From UBA4615 sp964399635 (lineage in GTDB: Bacteria > Pseudomonadota > Gammaproteobacteria > Burkholderiales > Burkholderiaceae_E), in assembly GCA_964399635.1 (NCBI GenBank), contig CAYNRU010000053.1:16842-80841 (forward strand): a DNA stretch of 64,000 nt, read 5' to 3'. A program made the translations under genes and the position numbers. The notes below the pieces were generated by a model that did not search any database, was not told the origin of the DNA, and saw nothing but the letters and a program-made list of their open reading frames with translations. Shown here in pieces: positions 8,102 through 16,609 of the stretch (position 1 is the stretch's first letter; each line of letters begins with the position of its first letter).

Positions 8102-9010
8102 ATGACCGACACCACACCGACCTCTCGTTGCCTCCCGGCACTGCTCGGCGCGCTGCTGCTCGCCGGCCTGCTGGCGCTCTCCCCGGCCGTGCATGCGCAG
8201 AAGGCCTACCCGACGCCGGACGCCGCCGCCGACGCGCTCGTCGACGGCATCGCCCGCAACGACGACGCGCAGGTCGCCGCCGTGCTCGGCGCCGGCTACG
8301 GGCGATACATCCCCCTGGGCGACACCTCGTTCGAGGACCGCATCGCGTTCCTCGAGGCCTGGGCACGGGCCCACCGGATCGTGACGCCGGCCGACGGGCG
8401 CGCGATGCTCGAGGTCGGCACCCATGGCTGGACGCTGCCGGTACCGATCGTCCGCACGGCCGCGGGGTGGCGATTCGACCCGTCGGCCACGCCCGGCGAG
8501 CTGCGGCGCCGGCGCATCGGCCGCAACGAGCTGGCGGCGATCCAGGTCGCGCTCGCCTACACCGACGCCCAGGAGGAGTACTACCCGCGCAATCCGGATG
8601 GCCGCAGCCCGAAGCACTTCGCGATGCGCGGCCTGTCTTCGCCGGGCAAGCGGGACGGCCTGTACTGGGCCGCGCTGCCCGATGAACGCGAGAGCCCGCT
8701 CGGCCCGGCCTTCGCGCATGCCCGCCGCGGCCAGGCCTACCACGGCTACCTCTACCGGGTGCTGACCGCGCAGGGCCCGCACGCGCCCGGCGGCGCGAAG
8801 CGCTACGTTCGCGATGGGCTCATGACCGAGGGCTATGCGCTGATCGCCTGGCCCGAGCGGCGCGGCGACACCGGGGTGATGAGCTTCATCGTGAACCGCG
8901 ACGGCATCGTGCACCAGAAGGACCTCGGGCCCGACACCGACGCGATCGCCCGCCAGATCCAGGCCTACGACCCCGACCCGAGCTGGCGGCGGGTCGAGCC
9001 GATCAGGTAG
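8102..9010 (+). CDS. DUF2950 domain protein, exported
   Basis: A 302-residue exported protein. The signal peptide spans about residues 1-33 (Leu-rich core, ending Val-His-Ala-Gln). The mature part matches the DUF2950 family: 'KAYPTPDAAADALVDGIARN' at the start, 'QVALAYTDAQEEYYPRN' in the middle, 'YHGYLYRVLTAQGPHAPGG' and 'GVMSFIVNRDGIVHQKDLG' later. Function is unknown. The ATG at 8102 has a GAGG upstream. The gene lies 17 nt after the DUF3300 gene, so the two are probably one operon and may act together in the envelope. Confidence 0.87.
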   Translation: MTDTTPTSRCLPALLGALLLAGLLALSPAVHAQKAYPTPDAAADALVDGIARNDDAQVAAVLGAGYGRYIPLGDTSFEDRIAFLEAWARAHRIVTPADGRAMLEVGTHGWTLPVPIVRTAAGWRFDPSATPGELRRRRIGRNELAAIQVALAYTDAQEEYYPRNPDGRSPKHFAMRGLSSPGKRDGLYWAALPDERESPLGPAFAHARRGQAYHGYLYRVLTAQGPHAPGGAKRYVRDGLMTEGYALIAWPERRGDTGVMSFIVNRDGIVHQKDLGPDTDAIARQIQAYDPDPSWRRVEPIR

Positions 9011-9069
9011 CGCGCGCGGCGCCGGGTTCCGGCTGCGCCGCGAGGCGCGCCCGCCCGGCACGCATGGGT

Positions 9070-9098
9070 TTTACTTCGCGCATCGGTTTCCGTACCCT
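9070..9098 (+). promoter_or_regulatory. candidate promoter of the acyl-CoA synthetase gene
   Basis: A -35-like TTTACT (9070-9075) and a -10-like TACCCT (9093-9098) are separated by 17 nt and lie 43 nt upstream of the ATG at 9141. The match to the sigma-70 consensus is partial. Confidence 0.4.
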
Positions 9099-9140
9099 GC
9101 GCCCGATCCGCTGTACCCGCGGACCCACGGAGACGGACCC

Positions 9141-10817
9141 ATGACACCGACCCCCCGGGCGCACGCGCTCGAGGCGCTCACCGCACCCGGCCAGCCGTAT
9201 GCGCTGCAGGACGACGTGATCGACGGACGCGCGTTGCGCCGTTTCACCAACGCGCCCCGCTCGCTGCGCGCGCTCTACGAGGCGACCGCGACCGACCGCC
9301 CCTTCCTCGCCTACGAGGACGAGCGGCTGAGCTTCGTGCAGGCGTGGGCGCAGGCCTCGCGTATCGGCCACGTGCTGGTGCACGCCTGCGGCGTGGCGCC
9401 CGGCGACCGGGTCGCGATCTCGATGCGCAACTACCCTGAATGGATCCTGGCCTTCACAGCGATCACCTCGATCGGCGCGATCGCGGTCGCGATGAATGCG
9501 CACTGGCAGGCCGACGAGATGGCCTACGGGCTTCGCGACAGCGGCGCGAAGGTGCTGCTCGCCGACCAGGAGCGGCTCGACCGACTGGCCCGCTGCGAGC
9601 CGATCCCAGGGCTCGCGGTGCTGGCGGTCCGCGCGAACCGCCTGCCGCCGAGCGTGCGCGCGCTGTCCTCGCTCACCGACGCCGCGGGTGAGGTCGCCAT
9701 GCCGGCCGCGGAGGTCGCGCCCGAGGACGCCGCGACCATCCTCTACACCTCGGGGTCCACCGGGCACCCCAAGGGCGTCGTGTCGACCCATCGCAACATC
9801 CTGTCGGCGCTGATGTCGTGGGAACTCGACCGCGCGGTCAGCGAGCGGGTGGCCGGCATCGTGCCCGCCGAGCCCGCAGTGCAGGACGGCACGCTGCTGG
9901 CGGTGCCACTGTTCCATGTCACCGGGCTCGCGGCCTCGTACCTGGCGTCGTACAGGCTGCAGCGACGGGTGGTCTGCATGTACAGGTGGGACGCCGAGGC
10001 GGCGGCCGCGCTGGTCGAGCGCGAGCGGCTGGCGTCGGTGGTGGGGCCGGCCGCGGTCACCGGCGACCTGCTGCGGGTCGCCCGCGAGGGGCGCCATGAC
10101 CTCGCCTGCCTGCTGGCGCTCGGCGGAGGCGGCGCGCCGCGCGCGCCCGAGCAGGTCCGACAGATCGGCGCGAGCTTCGCCAACGCGCTGCCGATCACCG
10201 GCTGGGGCATGACCGAGACCTTCGCGATCGGCGCGGGCATCGGCGGCGAGGACTACCTGGCGCGTCCGGAGAGCTCCGGTCGCTGCTCGCCGGTGCTGCA
10301 GCTGCAGGTGGTCGACGAGCGGGGCGTGTCGCTGCCCGCGGGCGCGCGGGGCGAGCTGAGGGTACGCGGCGCGTCGCTGTTCCGCGGCTACTGGAACCGC
10401 CCCGACGTCGATGCGGAGGTGTTCGACGACGGCTGGTTCCGCACAGGCGACCTCGCCTGGCTGGACGACGAGGGCTTCGTGTACATCGTCGACCGGATCA
10501 AGGACCTGATCATCCGTGGCGGCGAGAACGTCGGCTGCGGGACGGTCGAGGCGGCGCTTCTCCAACACCCGGCGGTGCACGAGGCGGCCGTCTACGCGGT
10601 GCCCGACGAGCGCCTGGGCGAGGAGGTGGGCGCGACGGTCTACTGCGACGACGCGCTCGACCTCGATGCGCTGCGCGCCTTCCTGGCGACGCGCCTGGCC
10701 GCCTTCGAGGTGCCGCGCCACATCCTGAAGTCGGCCGAGCCGCTGCCGCGCACGCCGTCGGGCAAGATCCTCAAGCGCCGCATCCGCGAGGCCGCGCTCG
10801 GCATCCCCCCTGCCTGA
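9141..10817 (+). CDS. class I acyl-CoA synthetase / AMP-binding protein
   Basis: The 558-residue protein is an acyl-adenylate/thioester-forming enzyme that activates a carboxylic acid to its CoA ester. It has the P-loop-like motif TILYTSGSTGHPKGVVSTHR (about residues 195-214), 'GWGMTETFAIG', the hinge motif 'GWFRTGDLAWLDDEG', 'DRIKDLIIRGGENVGCGTVE', and the C-terminal catalytic Lys in 'RTPSGKILKRRIRE'. The length and motifs fit the long/medium-chain fatty-acyl-CoA ligase branch; the substrate cannot be read from sequence. A CGGAGACGG lies before the ATG. It stands alone, convergent with the downstream diguanylate cyclase. Confidence 0.9.
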   Translation: MTPTPRAHALEALTAPGQPYALQDDVIDGRALRRFTNAPRSLRALYEATATDRPFLAYEDERLSFVQAWAQASRIGHVLVHACGVAPGDRVAISMRNYPEWILAFTAITSIGAIAVAMNAHWQADEMAYGLRDSGAKVLLADQERLDRLARCEPIPGLAVLAVRANRLPPSVRALSSLTDAAGEVAMPAAEVAPEDAATILYTSGSTGHPKGVVSTHRNILSALMSWELDRAVSERVAGIVPAEPAVQDGTLLAVPLFHVTGLAASYLASYRLQRRVVCMYRWDAEAAAALVERERLASVVGPAAVTGDLLRVAREGRHDLACLLALGGGGAPRAPEQVRQIGASFANALPITGWGMTETFAIGAGIGGEDYLARPESSGRCSPVLQLQVVDERGVSLPAGARGELRVRGASLFRGYWNRPDVDAEVFDDGWFRTGDLAWLDDEGFVYIVDRIKDLIIRGGENVGCGTVEAALLQHPAVHEAAVYAVPDERLGEEVGATVYCDDALDLDALRAFLATRLAAFEVPRHILKSAEPLPRTPSGKILKRRIREAALGIPPA

Positions 10818-10826
10818 GCGGCAGGG

Positions 10827-11942
10827 TCAGGCCGTCCCGAGCGCGGCACCGCAACTGCGGTGGCGCCCGCCCGACTTGGCCAGGTACAGCTGCGCGTCGG
10901 CGACCCGCAGCATGTCGGCGGCCGAGCGGGCGATGTCGGCGGTCGCGCCGCACACCCCAAGGCTGACCGTGATCCAGGGCGCGACGGTGGAGTCGCCGTG
11001 CTCGATGCGCAACGCGTCGATCGCGCGGCCCAGGTCACGCGCGACGTGCAGCGCGCCCTGCAGGTCGGTGTCGGGCAGCAGGCACACGAATTCCTCGCCG
11101 CCGTATCGGGCTACCAGGTCGCCAGGCCGCTTGACGCTCGACCTCAGGCACTCGGCGACGCGGCGCAGGCAGTCGTCGCCGGCCTGGTGCCCGTAGCGGT
11201 CGTTGAACCGCTTGAAGAAGTCGACGTCGATCAGCACGACGCTGAGCGGCGCCTGGTTGCGGGCCGCGCGTCGCCATTCCGACTCGAGCCGCGCGTCGAA
11301 GTAGCGGCGGTTGCACACGCCCGTCAGGCCGTCGACGTAGGCCCACTGACGCAGCCGGTCCGACTGCGCCTTGAGCGTCAGGTGGGTCCGGACCCGCGCA
11401 CGGACGACCCGCGCGTTGACCGGCTTGGAGATGAAGTCGACCGCGCCCAGGTCCAGGGCCTGCGCCTCGGCGGACTCGTCGCTGCGCGAGGTCACGAAGA
11501 TGATCGGGATATCCCGCGTCGCCGGATCGACCTTGAGGAGCCGGCAGACCTCGTGGCCGTCCATGCCGGGCATCATCACGTCGAGCAGCACCAGGTCGAC
11601 GTCGCCGCGCGCGCACAGCGCGAGTCCCTCGACCCCGCTCAGGGCCACCGACACCCGGTGATCGCCCTCGAACGCATGGCGCAGGATGAACACGTTCATC
11701 GACTGATCGTCGACGAGAAGGAGGTGCGGACGGCGATCGGCCAGGTCGCCCGAGCCCGTGCTCGGATCGGACGCCGGCGCGGCATCGGTACGGGCCTCGC
11801 CAGGCCCGGGCACGGCGCTGCCAGGGGGCCGGGTCGCACGCCGCGCGGCGACCGCCGGCGGCGGGGCTGCGACGACCTCGACCGCGCCGACCGACGCGTC
11901 TGCGGCGGTGGATCGTGATGACGGGCCCGGCTGCTTGATCAT
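10827..11942 (-). CDS. receiver-GGDEF diguanylate cyclase
   Basis: A response regulator of about 371 residues that makes c-di-GMP. After a 70-residue Ala/Pro-rich leader comes a receiver domain (residues 73-190): acidic pair in 'LLLVDDQ', phospho-acceptor Asp121 in LVLLDVMMPGMDG, Thr151 in 'IIFVTSRS', and Lys173 in 'ISKPVNA'. The GGDEF domain (about 198-365) has GGEEF at 281-285 and an intact RxxD inhibitory site (Arg272-Asp275) exactly five residues before it. It should therefore be active and product-inhibited. Layout is like PleD/WspR with one receiver. The start is the ATG at 11942; the frame remains open upstream. No histidine kinase is adjacent. Confidence 0.9.
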   Translation of the reverse strand: MIKQPGPSSRSTAADASVGAVEVVAAPPPAVAARRATRPPGSAVPGPGEARTDAAPASDPSTGSGDLADRRPHLLLVDDQSMNVFILRHAFEGDHRVSVALSGVEGLALCARGDVDLVLLDVMMPGMDGHEVCRLLKVDPATRDIPIIFVTSRSDESAEAQALDLGAVDFISKPVNARVVRARVRTHLTLKAQSDRLRQWAYVDGLTGVCNRRYFDARLESEWRRAARNQAPLSVVLIDVDFFKRFNDRYGHQAGDDCLRRVAECLRSSVKRPGDLVARYGGEEFVCLLPDTDLQGALHVARDLGRAIDALRIEHGDSTVAPWITVSLGVCGATADIARSAADMLRVADAQLYLAKSGGRHRSCGAALGTA

Positions 11943-12094
11943 CGCTTCAATGGGTGACGGGGCGCTGCGGAGGGTGGGCGCCGCCGACCGGCACGCCCGC
12001 CGCTTCATTTTCGCCAGACGCGCACGCACCCGATCTGCCGAACTGCGGCAGGCGAACCCCGCAATTGCGCCCACTCCGCGGGCTGCCGCCGGTC

Positions 12095-12766
12095 TCAGTC
12101 GCCCAGGTCGATGGTCGCGGCGAGCGGCAGCGCCGCCAGCCGCGACGGCAACGCGTAGTCCGCCACGACCCAGGCGCGCCGGGGATGGTCGGCCGCATCC
12201 TCGAGCAGCTCGCATAAGAGGTCGCGCGCCGGCCCGTCGAGCGCCGCGAACGGCGCGTCGAGCAGCGTCACCGCCGCCCCCGACGCGAACGCCACGGACA
12301 GCCAGAGCTTGCGGCGGGTCCCGGTCGACAGCCTGAAGAGCTCCTTCGGCACGTGCTCGCCCAACGCGAAGCCCTCGAGCAGCGCGGCATGCACCGCGGG
12401 CTCCCAGCCGGCGCAGCGGCGCGCCTGTGCCTGCACCCACTGCAGGCCCGTCAGCGGGTCGTCGCGCGCGTCGCGCGGATCGGCGAGGAAGACGGTCGGC
12501 GCGGCCCGCTGCAGCACGCCCGCGGCGGGCACGAGCTCGCCCGCCATCAGCCGCAGCAGCGTGCTCTTGCCGCGGCCGTCGCCGCCGCGCACCAGCGTCA
12601 GGCCGGGCGTCACCGCGAAGGACAGCCCGCCGAACAGGCGCCGACCCGGGTGATCGAAGGCCAGGGCCTCGGCCTGCAGGAGGGCCGGGGCGCCGGAGGC
12701 ATCGCGATCGGCGGTCGCGGCGGCGGGCGCCGGGGCGGGATCGGGCGCGGAGTCGGGGGCGGTCAT
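12095..12766 (-). CDS. ABC-type ATPase with degenerate catalytic motifs
   Basis: A 223-residue ABC domain of the small CcmA-like type. The Walker A is intact (GGDGRGKST, residues 61-69). The signature is LSTGT (146-150) rather than LSGGQ, and the Walker B is LLDAPFAALD (168-177), with Ala171 where the catalytic Glu normally stands. The switch-His position reads Ala-Asp (202-203), and no clear Q-loop Gln is present in 'FLADPRDARDDPLTG'. It can probably bind ATP but may not hydrolyse it normally. No permease gene is adjacent. It lies 152 nt upstream of the diguanylate cyclase gene on the same strand. The N-terminal 25 residues are Ala/Pro-rich. Confidence 0.72.
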   Translation of the reverse strand: MTAPDSAPDPAPAPAAATADRDASGAPALLQAEALAFDHPGRRLFGGLSFAVTPGLTLVRGGDGRGKSTLLRLMAGELVPAAGVLQRAAPTVFLADPRDARDDPLTGLQWVQAQARRCAGWEPAVHAALLEGFALGEHVPKELFRLSTGTRRKLWLSVAFASGAAVTLLDAPFAALDGPARDLLCELLEDAADHPRRAWVVADYALPSRLAALPLAATIDLGD

Positions 12767-12797
12767 GGCGCCATCCTAGCGCCCCGTCGGGCGCCTC

Positions 12798-12823
12798 TTG
12801 ACGGGATCCATCATTTCCATAAT
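12798..12823 (+). promoter_or_regulatory. candidate arsR promoter/operator
   Basis: An unusually AT-rich stretch directly upstream of arsR holds TTGACG (12798-12803) and CATAAT (12818-12823). Their spacing is 14 nt, short for sigma-70; a shifted -10 at 12820 would give 16 nt. The -10 lies about 10 nt before the ATG and there is no Shine-Dalgarno, so the arsR message may be leaderless or nearly so. ArsR would be expected to bind here. Confidence 0.45.
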
Positions 12824-12832
12824 CATCGAACC

Positions 12833-13171
12833 ATGGAAGAACAAACCGCTGTCGCCGCTCTCGCCGCGCTCGCCCAGGGCATGCGCCTGCGGATCTTCCG
12901 CGCCCTGGTCGGCGCCGGTCCGGCGGGCATGACGCCCGGCGCGCTGGCGGCCACGCTGGGCCTGCCAGCGTCGACGCTGTCGTTCCACCTCAAGGAGCTG
13001 ACGCATGCCGACATGGTCACGCAGGAGCGCGACGGCCGGCACCTCATCTATCGCGCCTCGCTCGGCCGGATGAACGCGCTCCTCGACTACCTCACCGCCC
13101 ACTGCTGCCAGGGCGCGCCCTGCGAGGCCACGCCCACGGTCGTCTCGTGCACCCCACGGAGCCCACGATGA
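12833..13171 (+). CDS. arsR: ArsR-family arsenic-responsive repressor
   Basis: A 112-residue winged-helix repressor. The recognition region is 'TLGLPASTLSFHLKELTHAD' (41-60) and the wing is 'MVTQERDGRHLIYRAS' (61-76). There is no ELCVCDL metal site; instead a C-terminal cluster Cys91-Cys92-x4-Cys97 is present, similar in placement to the As(III)-binding cysteines of the Acidithiobacillus-type ArsR. It should repress the following genes until arsenite or methylarsenite binds. The stop overlaps the arsI start (ATGA), and the ATG at 12833 follows the AT-rich promoter directly. Confidence 0.88.
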   Translation: MEEQTAVAALAALAQGMRLRIFRALVGAGPAGMTPGALAATLGLPASTLSFHLKELTHADMVTQERDGRHLIYRASLGRMNALLDYLTAHCCQGAPCEATPTVVSCTPRSPR

Positions 13172-13677
13172 AGCGCTTCCACGTCCACCTGCACGTGAAC
13201 GACCTCGGCCGGAGCATCGGCTTCTATTCCCGCCTGTTCGCCGCCGAGCCCACCCGCGTCGAGGCCGACTACGCCAAGTGGATGCTCGCCGATCCGCCCG
13301 TCAACTTCGCGATCTCGACGCGCGGCGCGCAGCCGGGCATCGACCACCTGGGCATCCAGACCGACGACGCGGACGAGCTCGCCGGGATGAAGGCGCGCGC
13401 CGAGGCGGCCGACATGGCGCTGCTGGACGAGGGCACGACCACCTGCTGCTACGCGCGCAGCGAGAAGCACTGGATCACCGATCCGCAGGGCGTCGCCTGG
13501 GAGCACTTCCACACGCTCACCGACATCCCCGTCTTCAACGAGGCGCCCGCGCCGGGCCGGGCCGCCTGCTGCGCGCCCACCGCGAGCGAGGCGACGCCCG
13601 GCGCGGCGCCGCCCGCCGACGCCACCGCCTGCTGCGGCCCGACGGCGCGCGGCAAGCCGGCGTCGTCGTGCTGCTGA
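13168..13677 (+). CDS. arsI: ArsI/CadI-type glyoxalase-fold C-As lyase
   Basis: A 169-residue vicinal-oxygen-chelate protein of the ArsI/CadI group. It has the residues expected for the Fe(II)-dependent C-As bond lyase that demethylates methylarsenite: metal ligands His5, His60 and Glu112, and the arsenic-binding pair Cys93-Cys94 in TTCCYAR. After the fold (to about residue 122) comes a 45-residue tail with three further Cys-Cys pairs, ending Ser-Ser-Cys-Cys, which could bind trivalent arsenic or another soft metal. The start at 13168 overlaps the arsR stop by 4 nt. The position between arsR and acr3 supports a role in organoarsenical resistance. Confidence 0.87.
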   Translation: MKRFHVHLHVNDLGRSIGFYSRLFAAEPTRVEADYAKWMLADPPVNFAISTRGAQPGIDHLGIQTDDADELAGMKARAEAADMALLDEGTTTCCYARSEKHWITDPQGVAWEHFHTLTDIPVFNEAPAPGRAACCAPTASEATPGAAPPADATACCGPTARGKPASSCC

Positions 13678-13794
13678 CGCGGCGCGCGCGCTGACGGGGC
13701 GACCACAGCACCCGGGCATCGAGCGCCCCGGCCGCGGGCTCCGGGACCGACCACCGAAGCGGATCCGCGCACGCGCGCCGCAGGGACGCACACG

Positions 13795-14820
13795 ATGGGC
13801 CTGTTCGAACGATTCCTCACAGTCTGGGTCGCGCTCGGCATCGCCGCGGGCGTGGCGCTCGGGCTCGTCGTGCCGGGCCTGTTCCAGGCGGTCGCCGCGC
13901 TGGAGCTGGCCCACGTCAACCTCGTCGTCGCCGTGTTCATCTGGGTGATGATCTATCCGATGATGATCCAGATCGACTGGTCGGCGATCAGGGACGTGGG
14001 TCGGCGCCCAGGCGGCCTGGTGCTGACGCTGGTGGTCAACTGGCTGATCAAGCCGTTCACGATGGCCGCGCTCGGCGTGCTGTTCTTCGAGCACGTGTTC
14101 GCACCCTGGGTGAGCCCTCAGTCCGCCACCGAGTACATCGCGGGGATGATTCTGCTGGGCGTCGCCCCGTGCACGGCAATGGTGTTCGTCTGGAGCCAGC
14201 TGGTGAAGGGCGATGCCGGCTACACGCTGGTGCAGGTGTCGGTGAACGACCTGATCATGGTGTTCGCGTTCGCGCCCATCGCGGCCTTCCTGCTCGGCGT
14301 CACGCGGATCGTCGTGCCCTGGGAGACGCTGCTGCTCGCCACGGTGCTGTACGTGGTGCTGCCGCTGCTCGCCGGCATGGCGACACGCCGGCTGCTCGGG
14401 CGACGCTCGCCGCGGGCGGTCGGCGACTTAGTCGCGCGCCTCAAGCCCTGGTCGGTCGCTGGCCTGATCGCGACCGTGGTGCTGCTGTTCGGCTTCCAGG
14501 CGCGGACCCTCGTCGAGCAGCCGCTGGTGATCGGGATGATCGCCGTGCCGCTCGTCCTGCAGAGCTACGGCATCTTCGCGATCGGGTGGATCGGCGCGAG
14601 GCTCCTGAAGCTGCCGCACGACATCGCCGGGCCGGCCTGCCTGATCGGCACCTCCAACTTCTTCGAGCTCGCGGTGGCGGTGGCGATCTCGCTGTTCGGC
14701 CTGGAGTCGGGCGCCGCGCTCGCGACCGTGGTCGGCGTGCTCGTGGAGGTCCCGGTGATGCTGTCGCTGGTGTGGATCGTCAACCGATGGCCGGGCGCGA
14801 GGCGCGCGCCGGCACACTGA
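13795..14820 (+). CDS. arsB: ACR3-family arsenite efflux permease
   Basis: A 341-residue inner-membrane protein with about ten hydrophobic segments. It carries the ACR3 signature around 'LGVAPCTAMVFVWSQLVKG' (the conserved Cys of the arsenite path) and 'GTSNFFELAVAVAISLFG' near the C-terminus. It exports As(III) using the proton motive force. It follows arsI after 117 nt and completes an arsR-arsI-acr3 module. There is no arsenate reductase arsC in the window, so detoxification of arsenate would need an unlinked reductase. Sometimes named acr3. Confidence 0.92.
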   Translation: MGLFERFLTVWVALGIAAGVALGLVVPGLFQAVAALELAHVNLVVAVFIWVMIYPMMIQIDWSAIRDVGRRPGGLVLTLVVNWLIKPFTMAALGVLFFEHVFAPWVSPQSATEYIAGMILLGVAPCTAMVFVWSQLVKGDAGYTLVQVSVNDLIMVFAFAPIAAFLLGVTRIVVPWETLLLATVLYVVLPLLAGMATRRLLGRRSPRAVGDLVARLKPWSVAGLIATVVLLFGFQARTLVEQPLVIGMIAVPLVLQSYGIFAIGWIGARLLKLPHDIAGPACLIGTSNFFELAVAVAISLFGLESGAALATVVGVLVEVPVMLSLVWIVNRWPGARRAPAH

Positions 14821-14997
14821 CGCCGCACACCGCCGCCCGCCATACCGGGTCGAGCCTGAGTCGGTTCGCCGCGGCGGCGCAGACACCGCGGCGTCGCGGG
14901 GCCCGAATCGTTTCCGGATGTGACGGCGGGGGCGCGACGCCTTGGAAACACATGCGAGCGTGAGACCATGCATGGTCTTTCAACCGCACGGACCATC

Positions 14998-15375
14998 ATG
15001 AAAAACTCACTGTTGTCGATCATCGCCCTGTCGGCTGCGCTCAGTGGCCCCGTCCTTGCGCAGGGCACCGCGCCGGCCATGACGTCCAAGGACCCAGTCG
15101 TCGTCATGCGCGCCGAGGAGCGTGCCGCCAAGGCCACGTACAAGCAGAAAATGTCCGCGCTCACCACGGAGCACAAGGCGGCCATCAGCGGCGCCGGCGA
15201 AGCCGCCGCCAAGGACGCCAAGGCCAAGGGCAGCGATCCGCTGGTCGCAAGGCGCGACGCCGAAGCCAAGGCGAAGAAGATGTCGCAAAACGACTACGAC
15301 ATGAAGGTCAAGGCCTTGAAGGCCGAGCGCAAGGCCGCGCTCGACGCCGCAGCCAAGAAGGGCAAGGGCGCCTGA
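14998..15375 (+). CDS. small exported Lys/Ala-rich protein
   Basis: A 125-residue protein of unknown function. It begins with a clear signal peptide (residues 1-21, ending Val-Leu-Ala-Gln). The mature part is about a quarter Lys and a third Ala and is predicted by eye to be helical or coiled coil: 'EERAAKATYKQKMSALTTEH' and 'KVKALKAERKAALDAAAKKG'. The start at 14998 is chosen because the signal peptide begins there; an in-frame ATG at 14968 would add ten residues. No partner is evident. Confidence 0.65.
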   Translation: MKNSLLSIIALSAALSGPVLAQGTAPAMTSKDPVVVMRAEERAAKATYKQKMSALTTEHKAAISGAGEAAAKDAKAKGSDPLVARRDAEAKAKKMSQNDYDMKVKALKAERKAALDAAAKKGKGA

Positions 15376-15410
15376 CGCGCCCGGTGACGGCGCGGTGCGT
15401 GCCGCTCAGG

Positions 15411-16190
15411 TCACTTCATCGACTCGAGCACCACGACGATCGCCTGGTCGAACTCCTCCAGGCCGATCATCCCCAGCCGCGGGAACTCGATGTTCAGTAT
15501 CACGTTGACCGTGATGGCCATCACGGCTGCGAATGTGATCGAGTGCAGCGAGCTGAACGTCCGGCTGCCCGCCATCGCGTAGCCGGCCAGCAGCGCCGCC
15601 GCGAGCGACAGCCCGAAGAGCAGCAGGAAGATCACCCGCGGCGGGTGCATGAGCGTCGTATTCGTGCGCGTGGTCACGATGTCGAACATGTCGTTGAGCG
15701 CGGGCATCACCAGCGACGCCACCGCGGGCGAGACGCCCGGGCGCTGTGCCGCTGCGACCGCCCGGCTCCAGATATCGCCCTGAAGCGCGACCGCGCGTAC
15801 GACCTCGGCCTGCGCCGCGACCCGGTCGGGCAGCTTGCGGTAGGCCTCGACGCGGGCCGTGGTGTAGCGGCGGAACAGCTCGCGCAGCTCGGGCTGCACG
15901 TCGGCCGGCAGCAGGTCCAGCCGCAGGTAGGCTGTGCCGATGGTGTTGGCCTCCTGCACGATCAGCGCGCGCCGATCGTCGAAGCGCGTACTGGCGCCCG
16001 AGAAGGTGAACGCGACCATCAGCCCGAGCAGCGCGAACACCGCGCCGTCGATCGCGCCGCTGCCCGATTGCGCGGACTCCGGGTCGCGGGCCAGCCGGCG
16101 CGCGCCGATGTAGCGCCCCAGGTGCAGCAGGGCAACCATGCCTGCGAACAGGCCCAGCGTTAGGATCAGCGCGATGACGGGCAGAGTCAT
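15411..16190 (-). CDS. DUF4239 / bestrophin-like membrane protein
   Basis: A 259-residue membrane protein. There is one N-terminal transmembrane segment (residues 3-25), a second at about 48-65 ('AVFALLGLMVAFTFSGAST'), a soluble middle, and two more near 185-235. 'FDDRRALIVQEANTIGTAYL' followed by 'LRLDLLP' is the hallmark of the DUF4239 bestrophin-like family. Function is not established and channel activity is not shown for this group. Its ATG overlaps the stop of the CusF-like gene by 4 nt, so it is the third gene of a coupled operon. Confidence 0.8.
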   Translation of the reverse strand: MTLPVIALILTLGLFAGMVALLHLGRYIGARRLARDPESAQSGSGAIDGAVFALLGLMVAFTFSGASTRFDDRRALIVQEANTIGTAYLRLDLLPADVQPELRELFRRYTTARVEAYRKLPDRVAAQAEVVRAVALQGDIWSRAVAAAQRPGVSPAVASLVMPALNDMFDIVTTRTNTTLMHPPRVIFLLLFGLSLAAALLAGYAMAGSRTFSSLHSITFAAVMAITVNVILNIEFPRLGMIGLEEFDQAIVVVLESMK

Positions 16191-16609
16191 GTTCCAGGTC
16201 GTCCGGTCGAGTCGTCGGGGCGGGGGCCGTCCGGGGCGTCGGCACGCGGCGGCCCGGAGCGCCTGCGCAGCGCGGTGACCGTCATGTCGGCGCCGCGCAC
16301 GCGCAGGGTGAATCGTACTGCCTGGCCCGGCGCGATGCGGCGCGCGAGCGCGGGCGAGGCCAGCTCGAACTCCATCGTCATCGGCGGCATCAGGCCCGGG
16401 ATGTCGTCATGCGCGATGGTGACGAATCTCGAGCTGATCGTGACGACGCGGCCGTTGCCCTCCACCACGCGCACGGCGTCCTCGGCCGCCGTCCGGACGC
16501 AGGCCGGCGCGACGCAGCGCGCGTCGGCGAGCCCTGCCCGCGGCACGGCGGCGACGAGCAGGGCCGCCAGGCCCACCGCGAGCGGGCAGCGCGGGCGCCG
16601 CAAGGTCAA
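16187..16609 (-). CDS. CusF-like periplasmic copper-binding protein
   Basis: A small exported protein (140 residues). It begins at a TTG whose last two bases overlap the upstream TGA stop (TTGA), a coupling like ATGA. The signal peptide covers residues 1-30. The CusF-type small barrel contains 'GNGRVVTISSRFVTIAHDDI' and GLMPPMTMEF. By comparison with CusF, His67, Met77 and Met79 are the likely Cu(I)/Ag(I) ligands, and the CusF Trp is replaced by Met74. It should carry copper in the periplasm. No cusCBA genes are nearby. Its operon partners (thioesterase, DUF4239) do not suggest copper. Confidence 0.75.
   Translation of the reverse strand: MTLRRPRCPLAVGLAALLVAAVPRAGLADARCVAPACVRTAAEDAVRVVEGNGRVVTISSRFVTIAHDDIPGLMPPMTMEFELASPALARRIAPGQAVRFTLRVRGADMTVTALRRRSGPPRADAPDGPRPDDSTGRPGT

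Noticed and set aside
12833..14820. Arsenic module considered as a mobile island
   Set aside because: No integrase, transposase, direct repeats or base-composition change is visible around it.
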